DNA from: Tetrapyrgos nigripes
Taxonomy: Eukaryota > Basidiomycota > Agaricomycetes > Agaricales > Campanellaceae
Assembly: GCA_013368315.1 (NCBI GenBank)
Contig: JAACJM010000165.1
Location: 1 to 64,000 of the forward strand
DNA length: 64,000 nucleotides
Direction: 5' to 3'
Every line of letters begins with the position of its first letter. Position 1 is the first letter of the stretch. A program made the position numbers and the translations under genes. This document shows, one piece after another, positions 46,901 to 57,824 of the stretch. The notes under the pieces were generated by a model. The model was not told the DNA's origin, searched no databases, and worked only from the letters and a program-made list of their open reading frames with translations.

Positions 46901-48691
46901 GGTGGGTGTGGCATAGTAAAGAAAGAGAGAGAGAAAGGGAACGAGAGAAAGAGAGGGAGAGGGAGAGGAAAGAGAGGAAGAAGAGGAAGAAGGCTGAGAT
47001 TTATGTGAGTGCTTTGTGTTATATGGTCTTTTTTGACGATTCCTGACCGTTGCTTCTTTTCCTCATCTACTCTTCATATATGCACATTTTCCCGTTGTAT
47101 ACGATGCACACAAACTCACGTCTACGCCGCATATATGTGCATTCCCGTTTTTGCCTTCTACGTCGCGCTTTGGTCGGTCCAGATTACCCGACACGTCGCT
47201 AAAATCATCCAACGGCAAGAGTTCTTGATGAAGCTGGTTCGGGCTATGATGATGTTTGGAGCTCCTGCTCATAGGCTCCAGGCCCAGATCAAAGCTACGG
47301 CTCACGTCTTGGATGTCGGTGAGTACTATTCGATAAACTCTATTACATGTGTGGACTAACACCTTCATTGATAGACATTTCTTGCATGTACCTTCCGGAC
47401 GTCTTCCTCATCAGCTTCGATGATGCAAGTACCGGTACCAGTCTCATCAAGTTTATACGTCAAGGCAGCGCACTCGACTTGGGCAAACTCCGTGACGCTT
47501 ACTCCGTCTACTGGAAAGTCATCCACGACGACATCTCCGTCTCCTCTGCCTCCAAGGCACTCGACAACCTCATGCGTTCACCTCCACATTACCGTACTTG
47601 GCAGCTCATGCTCTTTGGCGGCTTATGCTCTTCTTCTATCTGCTCTGTATCTTTCAACGGGAGTTTCTTAGACTCCATAGTTGTCTTCCCGTTAGGATGT
47701 TTCCTAGTATTCCTACAAATCCTTTCAGTGAGGAACGAGCTCTACTCCAACGTGTTTGAGATCACGATAACTACTCTCTTCTCGTTCATCTGTGGAGCGC
47801 TGGCACAGACCCACCGCATCTGCTATTCCGCCGTCACGTCAGCTTCAATCGTTCTCATTCTCCCTGGATTTATTGTCCTCTCTGGTGCCCTGGAAGTCCT
47901 CTCAAGAAACATTGTTTCGGGGTCGGTCAGGATGTGTTACGCAGTCGTCTACTGTCTGTTCCTCGGGTTTGGATTGGCGATGGGTGCTCAGGCGTATCAG
48001 CAAATTGTTGGGCATGACATTGTAGGCTTGACGGATACTAGCTGTAGCATGAGTCATAGGAGTGATTTGGGATGGTGGCAGCAACCGCCGAGTAAGTGGT
48101 GGGCGTTTTTGACGGTGCCAATGTTTTCGTTGTTTTTGAGCTTGAGGAATCAGGCGCCCATTTGGAGGAAGGAGACGGTGAGTAACACTTCGTCTGTTTG
48201 ATGGATGTTTATTGATTCAAATCTTGACTTTGATAGGCGCTTCTTGTCGGTATTGCCTGTATTGGATGGGTTGTAAACCACTTCACGTCCTTGAGATTCA
48301 CGTCCCAGAGTGACATTGCGGCGGCCTTTGGAGCGTTTGCCGTTGGCTTCGTGGCCAATATGTATTCGAGGTTCTTGAGAGGGAATGCATTTGTTATCAT
48401 GGTGCGTCGCTAGCTTTCCGTGCTGCTGGTCATTAGTGTACTAACGAGGTGGTTTGTTCCCAGATAACTGGTATTCTCTTCCAAGTGCCCTCCGGTCTTG
48501 GTCAAAACGGACTCCTCGTCTTCGTCTCGGAACAGTCCACCGGTTCTGGTTCCTCCTATATCTCTGGATTCCAAACCTCATTGCAATTGATTTCCGTGGC
48601 TATTGGGTTGACGGTCGGGTTGGGTATTGCGCTATTCTTGGCTCATCCTATTCCGTCAAGAAAGCGAGCGGCTGGGGTATTCAGTCTGTGA
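43924..48691 (+). CDS. PRM10/ThrE-family membrane protein, 1424 aa
   Basis: Six exons (43924–45820, 45959–47004, 47183–47318, 47375–48177, 48237–48401, 48464–48691) give 1424 aa in consistent phase. The first about 990 residues are low-complexity Ser/Gly/Pro/Gln-rich disorder, ending in a charged (K/R/E)ERERE stretch. The conserved part begins IYITRHVAKIIQRQEFLMKL, followed by MMMFGAPAHRLQAQIKATAH. It then has the ThrE/DUF1212-type core with about ten hydrophobic segments (for example CYAVVYCLFLGFGLAMG and VAIGLTVGLGIALFLAH). This is the 'pheromone-regulated membrane protein 10' family, related to bacterial Thr/Ser exporters. The transport substrate in fungi is unknown. The first intron (45821–45958) is a multiple of three, so its retention would lengthen the disordered region rather than truncate it. 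Confidence 0.9.
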
Positions 48692-49324
48692 AGTAAGAAG
48701 CGTTGCGGCGGAGTCTTTTCTCCTTTGGGGGATTTGCAGGGTTTCTTCTCGGATTTGGGTCCTCTCAGGGTGATTTTGGTTGAAAGATTTTGGGTATGGG
48801 TATGGATTTTTATTGGTGTCGTTTTGGGTGGTCTGGCTTTCTTGCTCATTGTTTGCTCTCAAAATTTCTTGTTGGGTATATGGACCCTTTTCTTCTCTTG
48901 CAAAACTCTTTTCGTCAAGGACTACAAGTAGATTAGATTCGTAACTAGATTAACACCTTCACGTCTCTCGAAGTTTTGCTGGTTCATGAATCCTTTATAG
49001 CATTCCATACTGTATTATTTTTTCGTTTCGCTGCGTCCAACAAAACCTTTGTATTTACTCTTTCTTAACCACTTGCTGGCACTTACTTAGATTTTAGATC
49101 TTCGAGATGTTTGTATGAGTATGTTATACACACTTAGAGTGTTTGTTTTCATTGTGCGTTGTTAGGGCGTGAGAATGCTGGATTTTGCTTGACCTGCAAT
49201 CGTCATGTCGCTGCTTGCAAAAACCTTTTCTGCCCTTCTTGCGTCAGGAAGGCATTGAAATTTCTGGTTCAGGACTCGTGGGGAACTGCTACTGTTTTGC
49301 ACTACATTGGAGGCTATTACTATC
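48692..49324. other. convergent 3' region
   Basis: T-rich DNA lies between the stops of the PRM10-like gene and the minus-strand HET gene. The plus frame 48725–48931 is a hydrophobic run in 3' UTR sequence and is not taken as a gene. Confidence 0.5.
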
Positions 49325-50911
49325 TCATACTCTCTCCGCTTCTCCGATTTCAACAACAAAGTGATTTCTGTCGCAACTGCTGTTGATCGCCACAAATACC
49401 AACTTGTTGTCTGTCAAACGCTTCTCCAACCTGTCAAGAGCTTGGACACGTATCTCCTGCCTCACACTAAAATTGTCATAGGAGTGATAGATCTCTTTCA
49501 ACTTCCCTCCCTCCAGCTCGCGTGGATCCGTTATAATATCCGTCCAAACAATGTTGTCTCTGTACTCCGTGTCGACCCCAAAGACCACTGCAAAAGTCAT
49601 ACTAGCTGACGATCCGATTTGGAATTTCACCGCGACGCGTTTCGTGTTGAACGTCGAGCCAGAGGCGTAGTTGGTGTTTTCGGGATAGGTTTCGGCAATG
49701 GTGAGGTTATGTTTTGGAGATATCGTGAAGTAGCTTCCTGACGGACTCGCGAAATCATCCATTCCTAGATTCAAGACACCTTCTTTCACATGCAACCTCC
49801 ATGTCCCACCTGAAACTCTCTTGACCAAATCCAGATGTTCCGGTCGAATCCTGACAAACTGCTTGCCCCAAGTTCTCCTCTCAACCCAGACTCCAAAATA
49901 TAGCCTGTCCTCTTCCGGACTCCCCTCCAGGCGACACGGAAGATGAACAAAGGTCGGCAAATTAGGTTCAGGTCCACCATACGAATCGTCAGAGGTAATA
50001 TGGTGATCCCAACCAACAGTGACCTCGAGCCCAGAATTGGTCATCCTATGGCTTGCTGGCGCCTCTTTGAAAGGATGAGCAATAATCCCCCCGGAATCAG
50101 CAAATTCTAAGGGATACCACGCCAGCATACCCCTTTCTACGTGTTTTTTCGCAGTCGAAGTGTCGGATTTCCAAGCAAAGATAGTGGGATCATCGTCGTA
50201 TCTGATGATCTCCTCCTGAAGGCGTATGAAAGCCCGCGTTCCACCTTCCCCGTAGAGCGGTGGCATGTTTACACCGAAGATGCCCATAAGGCAATATGCG
50301 ATGTCCTCTGCCCTCGTCGTTTGCCTTCTCGCGACCCAAGACATTCGTTGTGCGACGCTACACGATTTGGAATCCCGGCCAAGGAGTACGGGCGCAGGAA
50401 TGCCAGTGATTTCCGTGATGAGATCCCGCAGACTCGACCTCGTGCCAATCTCCTTCCAATCCTTGTCAAAGAATACCACTCGCGAGGGAGCAATAAGCTC
50501 CTGGAGGGTCCACCCACGTGTGAACCATCTACTCCTTCTAAACTCCGAGTTCTCTGCTCTGGGATCCTCTCCATGTGAATAAGAAACATCCGCAAGATAT
50601 GCATAGCACACCACAGAACCATGATAATAGCGATACATCGAGTTTATGGCCTCTGACAATTCCGCACTGCTCTCCTTGTTGATGCAACATGTATCATTCC
50701 AGATGTATTTGAAGCCGAACTTCCTAGCTATCTCGCAAGATCGCACAATCTTAGAGTATCCGCGCCTCTGCTTGGTGACCTCGGTGGGGTTCTGTAGATG
50801 TTGGAATAGGACTTCCTCGTTCCCCCATGTATGGGAAAGAATGGCGTATGGTGGGATAGCGTTGTCGAAGAACTCGGTCAGCTGAAGGGTAGATGTGTCT
50901 ATAAGGCGCAT
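49325..50911 (-). CDS. HET-domain protein, 528 aa
   Basis: This is a single uninterrupted exon. The true ATG is at 50911 (MRLIDTSTLQLTEF); the upstream in-frame codon at 50920 is GTG. The HET domain fills residues 1–240: PPYAILSHTWGNEEVLF, YIWNDTCCINKESSAELSEA, WFTRGWTLQELIAPSRVVFF, AEDIAYCLMGIFGVNMPPLYG. After DDPTIFAWKS comes a shorter beta-rich C-terminal part than in the 12.9-kb paralogue. The common WID in the second motif is WND here. No NLR-type NTPase or repeat domain is attached. A role in self/non-self response is inferred from the family. Confidence 0.9.
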   Translation of the reverse strand: MRLIDTSTLQLTEFFDNAIPPYAILSHTWGNEEVLFQHLQNPTEVTKQRRGYSKIVRSCEIARKFGFKYIWNDTCCINKESSAELSEAINSMYRYYHGSVVCYAYLADVSYSHGEDPRAENSEFRRSRWFTRGWTLQELIAPSRVVFFDKDWKEIGTRSSLRDLITEITGIPAPVLLGRDSKSCSVAQRMSWVARRQTTRAEDIAYCLMGIFGVNMPPLYGEGGTRAFIRLQEEIIRYDDDPTIFAWKSDTSTAKKHVERGMLAWYPLEFADSGGIIAHPFKEAPASHRMTNSGLEVTVGWDHHITSDDSYGGPEPNLPTFVHLPCRLEGSPEEDRLYFGVWVERRTWGKQFVRIRPEHLDLVKRVSGGTWRLHVKEGVLNLGMDDFASPSGSYFTISPKHNLTIAETYPENTNYASGSTFNTKRVAVKFQIGSSASMTFAVVFGVDTEYRDNIVWTDIITDPRELEGGKLKEIYHSYDNFSVRQEIRVQALDRLEKRLTDNKLVFVAINSSCDRNHFVVEIGEAERV

Positions 50912-51817
50912 CCTGGGCACAACTTCGAGGTGAGGTGATTGAAAGCTTTACCCTAGCGGGTGAAGGTAAAGGACTCGGAGTTCGCGGACCCGGGTATTCA
51001 GTCCCCTGCATGGCCGTGGCTGACAGATCGATGATTCGCCACAGACTCCTGCAGAGGCTCGCAATTCATTTGGGATTACCTTTCCCGTGTGCAGGGACCA
51101 ACGCCGTCATAGCCTAAAGCCTGAGGATTCGGTTTGTGTCTTGATTGGATCCACTTTCAACAAGCCCAGATTGGGCCCAGAACTCGTCTGAGCATCATTC
51201 TCACAGTAGTTTACAATGTTTACGAACTGATATTCATCTACGCCTAAAAAACTAGACTAAAGTGTGTCGACCTCGATGAACCAGACTGTGGTAAAGGTAA
51301 AAGAAAAATATATGTACTGAATGCTTCGCATGAGCGCTTCTTCCCACTAAAGATAGATGTCTCATTTCCAAGAACTGGAGCTCAGCCAATAGGGATAGGG
51401 ACCGCTTTCAACGCCACTTGGTAGCACTTGGTACTCTTCAAGTCTTATGTAAATTTAACTATCCCTTTAACTTTGTTACAATAAAATTTCTAAGTACAGT
51501 ATCCTACAAGTATCCTACGTACAAGTCATCTATTGTAGGATGAATTACAGTAGAAAAGTAAGGGCGGCAAAATTCTGCCTACAGTAGGATACTTTTTATC
51601 CAATTGAAGTATCCTATGGTAGGATAAAGTCGTTAATTTAGCCTATCATAGGATGCCAAACATCCTATGGGACCGTCACAGTGTTTCAAGTTCCATCAGT
51701 GTCTTGACATTCCCGTTCCCGCAGCGGCTCTTTACATTCGCATCCCTTATTTAAGCAGCCAGCTTGCCAGTGGATGATCAAAATATCTTCCTTCATTGTC
51801 GACTTCCCGCACCGCAT
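50912..51817. other. intergenic with TAGGATA cluster
   Basis: This is the divergent region between the HET gene and the DUF6534 gene. The AT-rich part at 51495–51675 carries a cluster of short inverted words listed separately. Confidence 0.5.
51497..51674. repeat. cluster of TATCCTA/TAGGATA words
   Basis: At least eight copies of ATCCTA or its reverse complement TAGGAT lie within 180 bp, in both orientations (51501, 51511, 51535, 51583, 51611, 51618, 51650, 51663). AGTATCCTAC near 51499 pairs with GTAGGATACT near 51584. It looks like a decayed foldback or MITE-type element or a protein-binding array. Confidence 0.55.
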
Positions 51818-53673
51818 ATGTCGACGGTACCCAAAGTACCTTCGCCTCCCCATGGGGCCGAAAGGTTGTGAGTACTGATCATGTTCTTTTCTAAACCCGT
51901 TGGGGGATGTTTATGTGTCTCTAGATACGGACCGCTGTTGATCGGGGTCTTCTTCAACGCAATTTTGTATGGGGTAGGAGTGTACATGTCATTTTTGCAG
52001 AAGAGAATCTGACCACAGCTTTATATGCTATCCAGGTTCTTGTCGTCCAGGCAAGTTGGCAGCAGCTTGCCCTCCACATGAGTCCGGAGAGTTGACGTGT
52101 TCTACAGGCATATTCATTCTTTCAATTAACTCACCGCGGGCGGTACGGAGTTTGCAATCCAGTTGTCTGTTAAAGAGCTCACAGGTCAGCACCTCCAGGA
52201 ACGAACGAATCACTCGATACGTGGTGCGTATAAGACGACCATTGCGACACTAGAGCTGATTGCCGATGTATTCTTCAGGTCATGGTATTACTGATAGCAG
52301 AGACTGTCAACACCGGACTAGATTTCGGTATTATCTGGGAACCACTCATCCGAAATTTTGGTTCGTTCTTGCGAGTATTTCAGTCACTGATTGCCTGGGC
52401 TTAAGATTATCTGCCACAGGGCATATCAGTCCGCGTGTACCTCACTGTGAGTGGAGGGAAGAGACTCTTGTTTCAAATTGAGAATTCTAAAATACATTTT
52501 CCTCGATCACGCAGTCTTAGCTTCAGGTACGCTTATACTTCCACCAATTCTGTACTCTGCTAGTACTCACACTTCTCATTTCTCAAGATCCTGTCGTCAC
52601 GGTTGGTATTTCTTCCGCCGTTTTAGTCCCTTTTTTCTCATGTCTTTCCAGTCCTTCATTTCGACCATTGTTCAGATCTACTACGGCTGGCGTGTTCGCG
52701 TGTTCACTAAGTCGAACCTCTTGGCTGGTCTTGTCTTCCTTCTTGCGTTTGTATCCCTGGCAAGTGGGGTCACGAGTACAATTCTTGTTACTCTCAATCC
52801 AGAGTTCAGCGACATCCCAAAGTTCCAGTGGATGTTGATGATTTGGTTATCATCCTCGGTGGCGTGTGATGTGCTGATTTCAGTATCATTGGTCTGGTTC
52901 TTGGCGAGTCGTTTCATCCCATTGGTCTTATTTCTGAAAGGACGTCCTGACTTGTCTTTTCCTGGAATGCCCCTTATAATTACAGGTTAGATACAAGAGA
53001 GATACTCTCGATGTAACGGTTTCCGTAGCAAACAAAATTATCCTTTGTAAGTTTCCCTCTCCACCACTTGATTCCTTCGGATCCTCCTGTATCAATGATT
53101 AGGACATCGTTATTGATAATGATGCGATGATGGCTCACTGGGTTGCATTATAGTGACGATTCAAACGGGAACTATCACGTCCCTTGCAGCCATCGCAGAC
53201 GTCCTGACTTTCAATCTGATCAAGGTAAGTTTCTTTTTTGCGTGTAATGATGCCGTGGCTCAGTCTCACTGCTATACCAGAATTCTACTATGTGAGCTTC
53301 TTTATTATCCTGGCTCTTTCGATTTTCAGATTCTGATTATCGTGAATGAAGACAATTCATCTGGGACTTTTCTCTCTCAAAGCTCTACACCAATTCCATG
53401 CTTTCGACGTGAGCAATTCTAATGCATTCGTTCTGATATTCTATCTGATGCAGTCGCTGTCGATAACATAGGCTGAACTCTCGAGAAGAATGGAAAAAAA
53501 TGCTCGAGGCTGATGATGGTCTTAGTGGCGAGATAATCAGCGACATTGCGTTTCATAGCCGCAGTAATCGCGACACTGGCGTTGCGAGTAACGGGGACGG
53601 CAGGCTTAGTGACGTTGATTTTGATTCTGACGATAGAATCACTGGTTACAAAGTTGAGAGGAGATATCTGTAG
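51818..53673 (+). CDS. DUF6534-family membrane protein
   Basis: A multi-exon gene of a large agaricomycete multi-pass family. The start 51818–51867 (MSTVPKVPSPPHGAERL) joins 51925 onward (YGPLLIGVFFNAILYGVGVY). Other supported exons are 52279–52360 (VMVLLIAETVNTGLDFGIIW), a 12-nt exon 52515–52526 (LAS), 52588–52601 (DPVVT) and 52652–about 52923 (SFISTIVQ–YYGWRVRVF, TM segments). Later blocks are YKRDTLDVTVSVANKIILLT, IQTGTITSLAAIADVLTF, then SKLYTNSMLSTLNSREEW and an acidic tail ending at 53673. Family members have about seven helices and no proven function. Between about 51984 and 52278 no clean exon was found, and the junctions near 52923 and 53230–53345 are weak, so the gene may be partly damaged. 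Confidence 0.7.
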
Positions 53674-53918
53674 ACTCATGGTCGATGTTCGAGAAATAAT
53701 GCAGACAAAATCAAGAAAAAATAGGAAGTGTACGAGTACAAGTGACGAGCAAGCAACCATACAGTACGAGTGCCCAGAGGTTGAGCGGCAGATTCGACAA
53801 CGCGTCTCGATACGTCTAACTCCCAATAAGTATCTCCAGGTGGTTTCAAAATCGTCTTAAGCGCATCTGACTATAAGATATCTGCATCTAGCTCCTCAAA
53901 GTATACATCTCAGTCCGA

Positions 53919-55634
53919 TTATCTATCTCCAGAAACACTTTCACCGCCTTGCTCACTAACATATGAAGGTGGCACCATATACCTGCTCATTTCCCTTGTA
54001 AGCATATCAACTCGCGCCCTCATCTCTCTCATCTCGGCCTCTAAATTACTTTCCTCAAGATGACCAGCTTGACTCTGTACCTCCATCTGCTGCATTTGCT
54101 CTTCAAGAGCATCCCTATGCTGTTGTAGACTTTGTCGAGTGATATTTGAAATGGAAAGAGTGTGAGCTCCTTTCTCACTGGTAGTCCAGTGTTCTGGGTG
54201 ATCAGGAAGATCAGAGGAAGGTACTGAACTTCGATTCAGGTATCCTGGTAGCTGTGATTGGTAGTGTTTTCTGTCAGCTGTATGAAGGGCTATTCAGGAG
54301 ATGATCAGAGACAGATAAGGACCGAAATAAATACCAGAGAGAGTACCTGGGGAGCCGTGAGCCATGAAAGGCTCTGGAACTTGAGCGGTGAGTTCCACAA
54401 GTGCCCTTTTCCTACTGCGCTGCCTTCTTCTCAATAGCCATAATCCAATAATTATCAAACCACAAAAAGCAGCAAAGCCTCCGACTACCCCTCCTATGAT
54501 AGCACCCAAGTTTGGCTTGCTAGATGAACCTGTATTTGATGAAGGTGTCTCATTGTCTCCTCCAGAATTTGTAGGGTCAGTGGGTGAAGAGCTCATGTCA
54601 ATGATAGGAGTAAAGACTGGTTTATCTTGAATTGTCTGGAAGGAAGGGGTATATGTGATGTAGTCAATCGTTGCCACTGTGCCAGGGAATAGGTGCTGAA
54701 TGGTGAAAAGGAGAGTATGGTTTCCAGGCGGTAAATCATTCTGGGCGAAGAGAGGAATATGAGTGCCAGGATTCTGTCCATCTATAGTCCGGGTATTCTG
54801 CTGTCCATCGACAGTGGCTAGAATTGTCAAAGCATTCCTTGTATCAAACATCATCCCGAAAATGCTGATAGAGGTTCCTACATTCAATGATAAAAGATCA
54901 CGATAAACTCAAAGATAGACAAAATTCAGATTTACCAGCAAATTGGAAATTGAACGAATCCCCTTCTGTCGAAGAAGTGTGAGTTGTACCTCCATGCCCA
55001 GCCACTGTAATATTTTGGTTCAGAACTTGAGATTCCACCATGAGATTGGCTGCTTTTGACTCCCAGCTGCCATTCCATTCGAGTTCTGCACTTGAATCAT
55101 CCACAAGAATGCTCCGACCCGTCAAATCAAAATCATTTGGGATGGCGATAAGCATATAGTCAAAGGTGACGTTTTCAGCAAAAACACCTATCATTCCAGT
55201 GCGTGGAAAAGTGAATAATTCTCCCTGGTAAGAAGGTTGAGAGTACTGGTGGCCGTCTTCATCCAGAGCAAAGGTTTGATTGATAGAAATTGGAGGAGTA
55301 ATCCCAAACATAGTGATTGAAACTGGGATGAGGTATGGATCATCGATGATGAGTTCTGACTTTGGTCCAGTGGTTTCAGGTAGTACTTACCATTGGCATC
55401 AGTCCCTATTGCGAACGTAAAACGACCTGTGGTGATAGCATACGTGGAATTGAAAGCACTCGGGATCTCTCGCTGTAGTGATACTTTGGTGAAATCTTCA
55501 GTAATTCCGAGTAATGATTCTTTATCGGTTGGAGTTGTGAGCTGAGTGCAATTATCAGTATCTCCACGAGGTTGACACACAAGTCCAAATCCATCAAGGA
55601 CAATCGTCACTGGCTCAGAGGGTGAGTCTGCCAT
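53919..55634 (-). CDS. single-pass membrane protein with coiled-coil tail, 510 aa
   Basis: Four exons (55391–55634, 54936–55322, 54347–54877, 53919–54289) give 510 aa with good splice sites. The N-terminal about 330 residues are beta-rich with repeated lectin- or jelly-roll-like blocks, a pattern common in basidiomycete surface proteins: SISIFGMMFD; DGQNPGTHIPLFAQNDLPPG; ATIDYITYTP. A Ser/Pro stalk follows. Then comes one transmembrane helix, GAIIGGVVGGFAAFCGLIII, with a basic stop-transfer RRRQRSRKR. The cytosolic tail has a coiled coil (ALEEQMQQMEVQSQ; LEAEMREMRARVDML). No clear cleavable signal peptide is seen at MADSPSEP, so topology is inferred. The 3' end faces the DUF6534 gene, 245 bp away. 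Confidence 0.8.
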
Positions 55635-57824
55635 GGATTCTAGCCGACGTAGTAAGCATGCTGGTTACGCAGGTAAGCAAGTAAAGACGAGTAAGAGAAT
55701 TCAATAATAACGTACTGTGTGCAGAATATCTGGGCGCTGTAGAGGCCTTCAAACATAGGGACTCGGGAGGTTCTTATAATTACGCAAGTGATAGTCATCG
55801 AACGGGAGCAGTTATATATGTAACACTGCGGATGTCAAAGTCAAACTGTTTGCACGTTGCGGAAACGCCAAGCAAATCAGATAGTCTTATAAAATTCAGT
55901 GGCGCACAGTGGTGCGCCATCCCTGACTCTGGCTGATATGGGTAGCCATGACTAATTGTCTTTAGGGCAAGTCTTTTAAGTGGATATAGAGTCTATAGTG
56001 ATTTTAGCTAAGATACTATAGTGGATAAGTGTTACGAGTCGACGAACAACGCGACGCGTCATGAACGGCAACAGGTGACCCCGAAACAATGAAGAAATAT
56101 CGTAGCAACAGCGACACAGCAATAGATAACCAATGATGGCACAGCAAATAAACATCGCAATGCCAATAACAAGCACACGGAAGACTTCCGAGAATAGATG
56201 GGAAATCAGGAACCAAAGGAAAGCTGAACCAAAGAGCTAGATGAAATACGAGATGGGTAACAAGGAGACAGGGACTGATGGTGAAGATGTTGAGGATTTA
56301 CAAGGAGATGATGGATAAGGCTATATGCTAGTAGTGCGAGAAAGGCAGTGACAAGGTAATGAGAATACGGCGTAAGTAGCTTTATTTGCAAAGAAGGAGC
56401 AGATAGTACGTATATGCTTTGGTTGGCTAACGCCTACATTGTCGCTCATAAGTATCTCTAGCATTTTTTCAATGATATAGGTAAGTATAAGTGCATTTGT
56501 TCGTACAGACCTTTGATATCTGCATACTGCATGTATGGGTAGGCTACAGACATAATCCCTGGCAACATTGTCCTCAAGATGCTGCCCACACCAAAGGCAA
56601 TTGTTGGTGTGACCCTTCAGTAAACTTTGGTACATTGCTAGTACTGCCTGCATCCTTCAAGAGCTTGACAGTCTTGTCTAGACTACAATTTGTATTCTTG
56701 CTTGAGAAAATACGAAGAAATGTTTTCAGAGCTTAAAACACTGTTGCACCTGAAGGCAAGGTGTCGGTTTAAATTATGTTCTGGCTGTTCCCAGCCCTAG
56801 GCCTAGTATTGTATGTGTAGATGCAGTAGCGAAATATTTAAAGAATTTGCCTTTGATATCGACAGTTTCTCAATCCTAATCAGATTGTCTCTATCTGTAT
56901 ACTTACCAAGGACATTTCATCGATTATTTGTTGACTGTCTCCATCGTTCTTCAATATTTTTCTGACGAACTGAAATCTGAGTGCGTGTCATTTTTTGATT
57001 AGCTCCTAGACTATCGTTTCGCTCTAGACTTCATAGTGCGAAATTTAGGCCGTGATATCACTGCACTCGCTCTGAGGCAAAGCGCAGGTAGCAGCACGAA
57101 CTGAAGTTGAAGTCAGAGACGCTGTAAAGGCAAACAGGGGTCAAAGTAAACATGTACAAAGGAAACAACGGTTCACCCCACTAAGGACTCCGGAATGACC
57201 CGTCGTTTGTTCTGCTCTACTCATCCTTCCCTCTGCCAAAACCATCATGGGTTCTTTCATCTGCTTTCATCAATCGTTGAAGACGACGGCGACTATCACT
57301 TCAGCAAGCATCCACCCAGACTCAAGTGGACACAAATCAAGCCATTCCTCAGCACGTTAACTTACACGATGGCATGTCCAAGTGCGCCTCTTTTCAAGTC
57401 AGCCATGAAGATAGGCGTGTGCAGAGCCATCGATGGGAAGATTGCCCCGTCTTGAGCGTGCACGGATTCTAGCGCTTGTGGAGAAGCCACAAATCCAAGG
57501 AAGGGCGCTGTTTGAGCGGGAGGGAAATGTCACCGTCGGGAGAAGGGGTTCGTGTTACCATACTCTCCATTTTCTATCAATGTTGATGCCCAAGTAGATT
57601 TGCCCTTCCCTGCATTGGCGGATCTTCGCCCCCTGTTGACCTTACGTATGATTATGACTCGTTCTTACGCTGTCTTTAGTTCATACCGTCAGCTCCGCGC
57701 AAGAGGCATACTTAATGTGAAGAAGGCGAGGCGAGGCGGTATTTATTCACGTGGTAATCTATATATGTGCTGTGCGGGTCCGGTAAGTGGTGGGTTATCT
57801 CGAGCTCTTCTTTCTTCCTGATCG
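55635..57824. other. mostly intergenic, hydrophobic minus-strand frames
   Basis: Minus-strand frames between about 55976 and 56391 encode adjacent hydrophobic segments (YLVTAFLALLAYSLIHHLL; then in another frame FLWFLISHLFSEVF and IAMFICCAIIGYLLLC). They could be a broken small membrane protein gene, but no ATG-led exon set was found. A small hairpin (GGCGCAC/GTGCGCC) lies at 55901–55918. The remainder up to the MFS gene shows nothing. Confidence 0.35.

Noticed and set aside
50141..50622. Frames of 105–145 aa opposite and alongside the HET gene
   Set aside because: They are shadows of the intact 528-aa HET frame.
50912..50920. Start of the HET protein at 50920
   Set aside because: That codon is GTG. 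The first ATG, at 50911, gives the usual MRLIDT start of the family.
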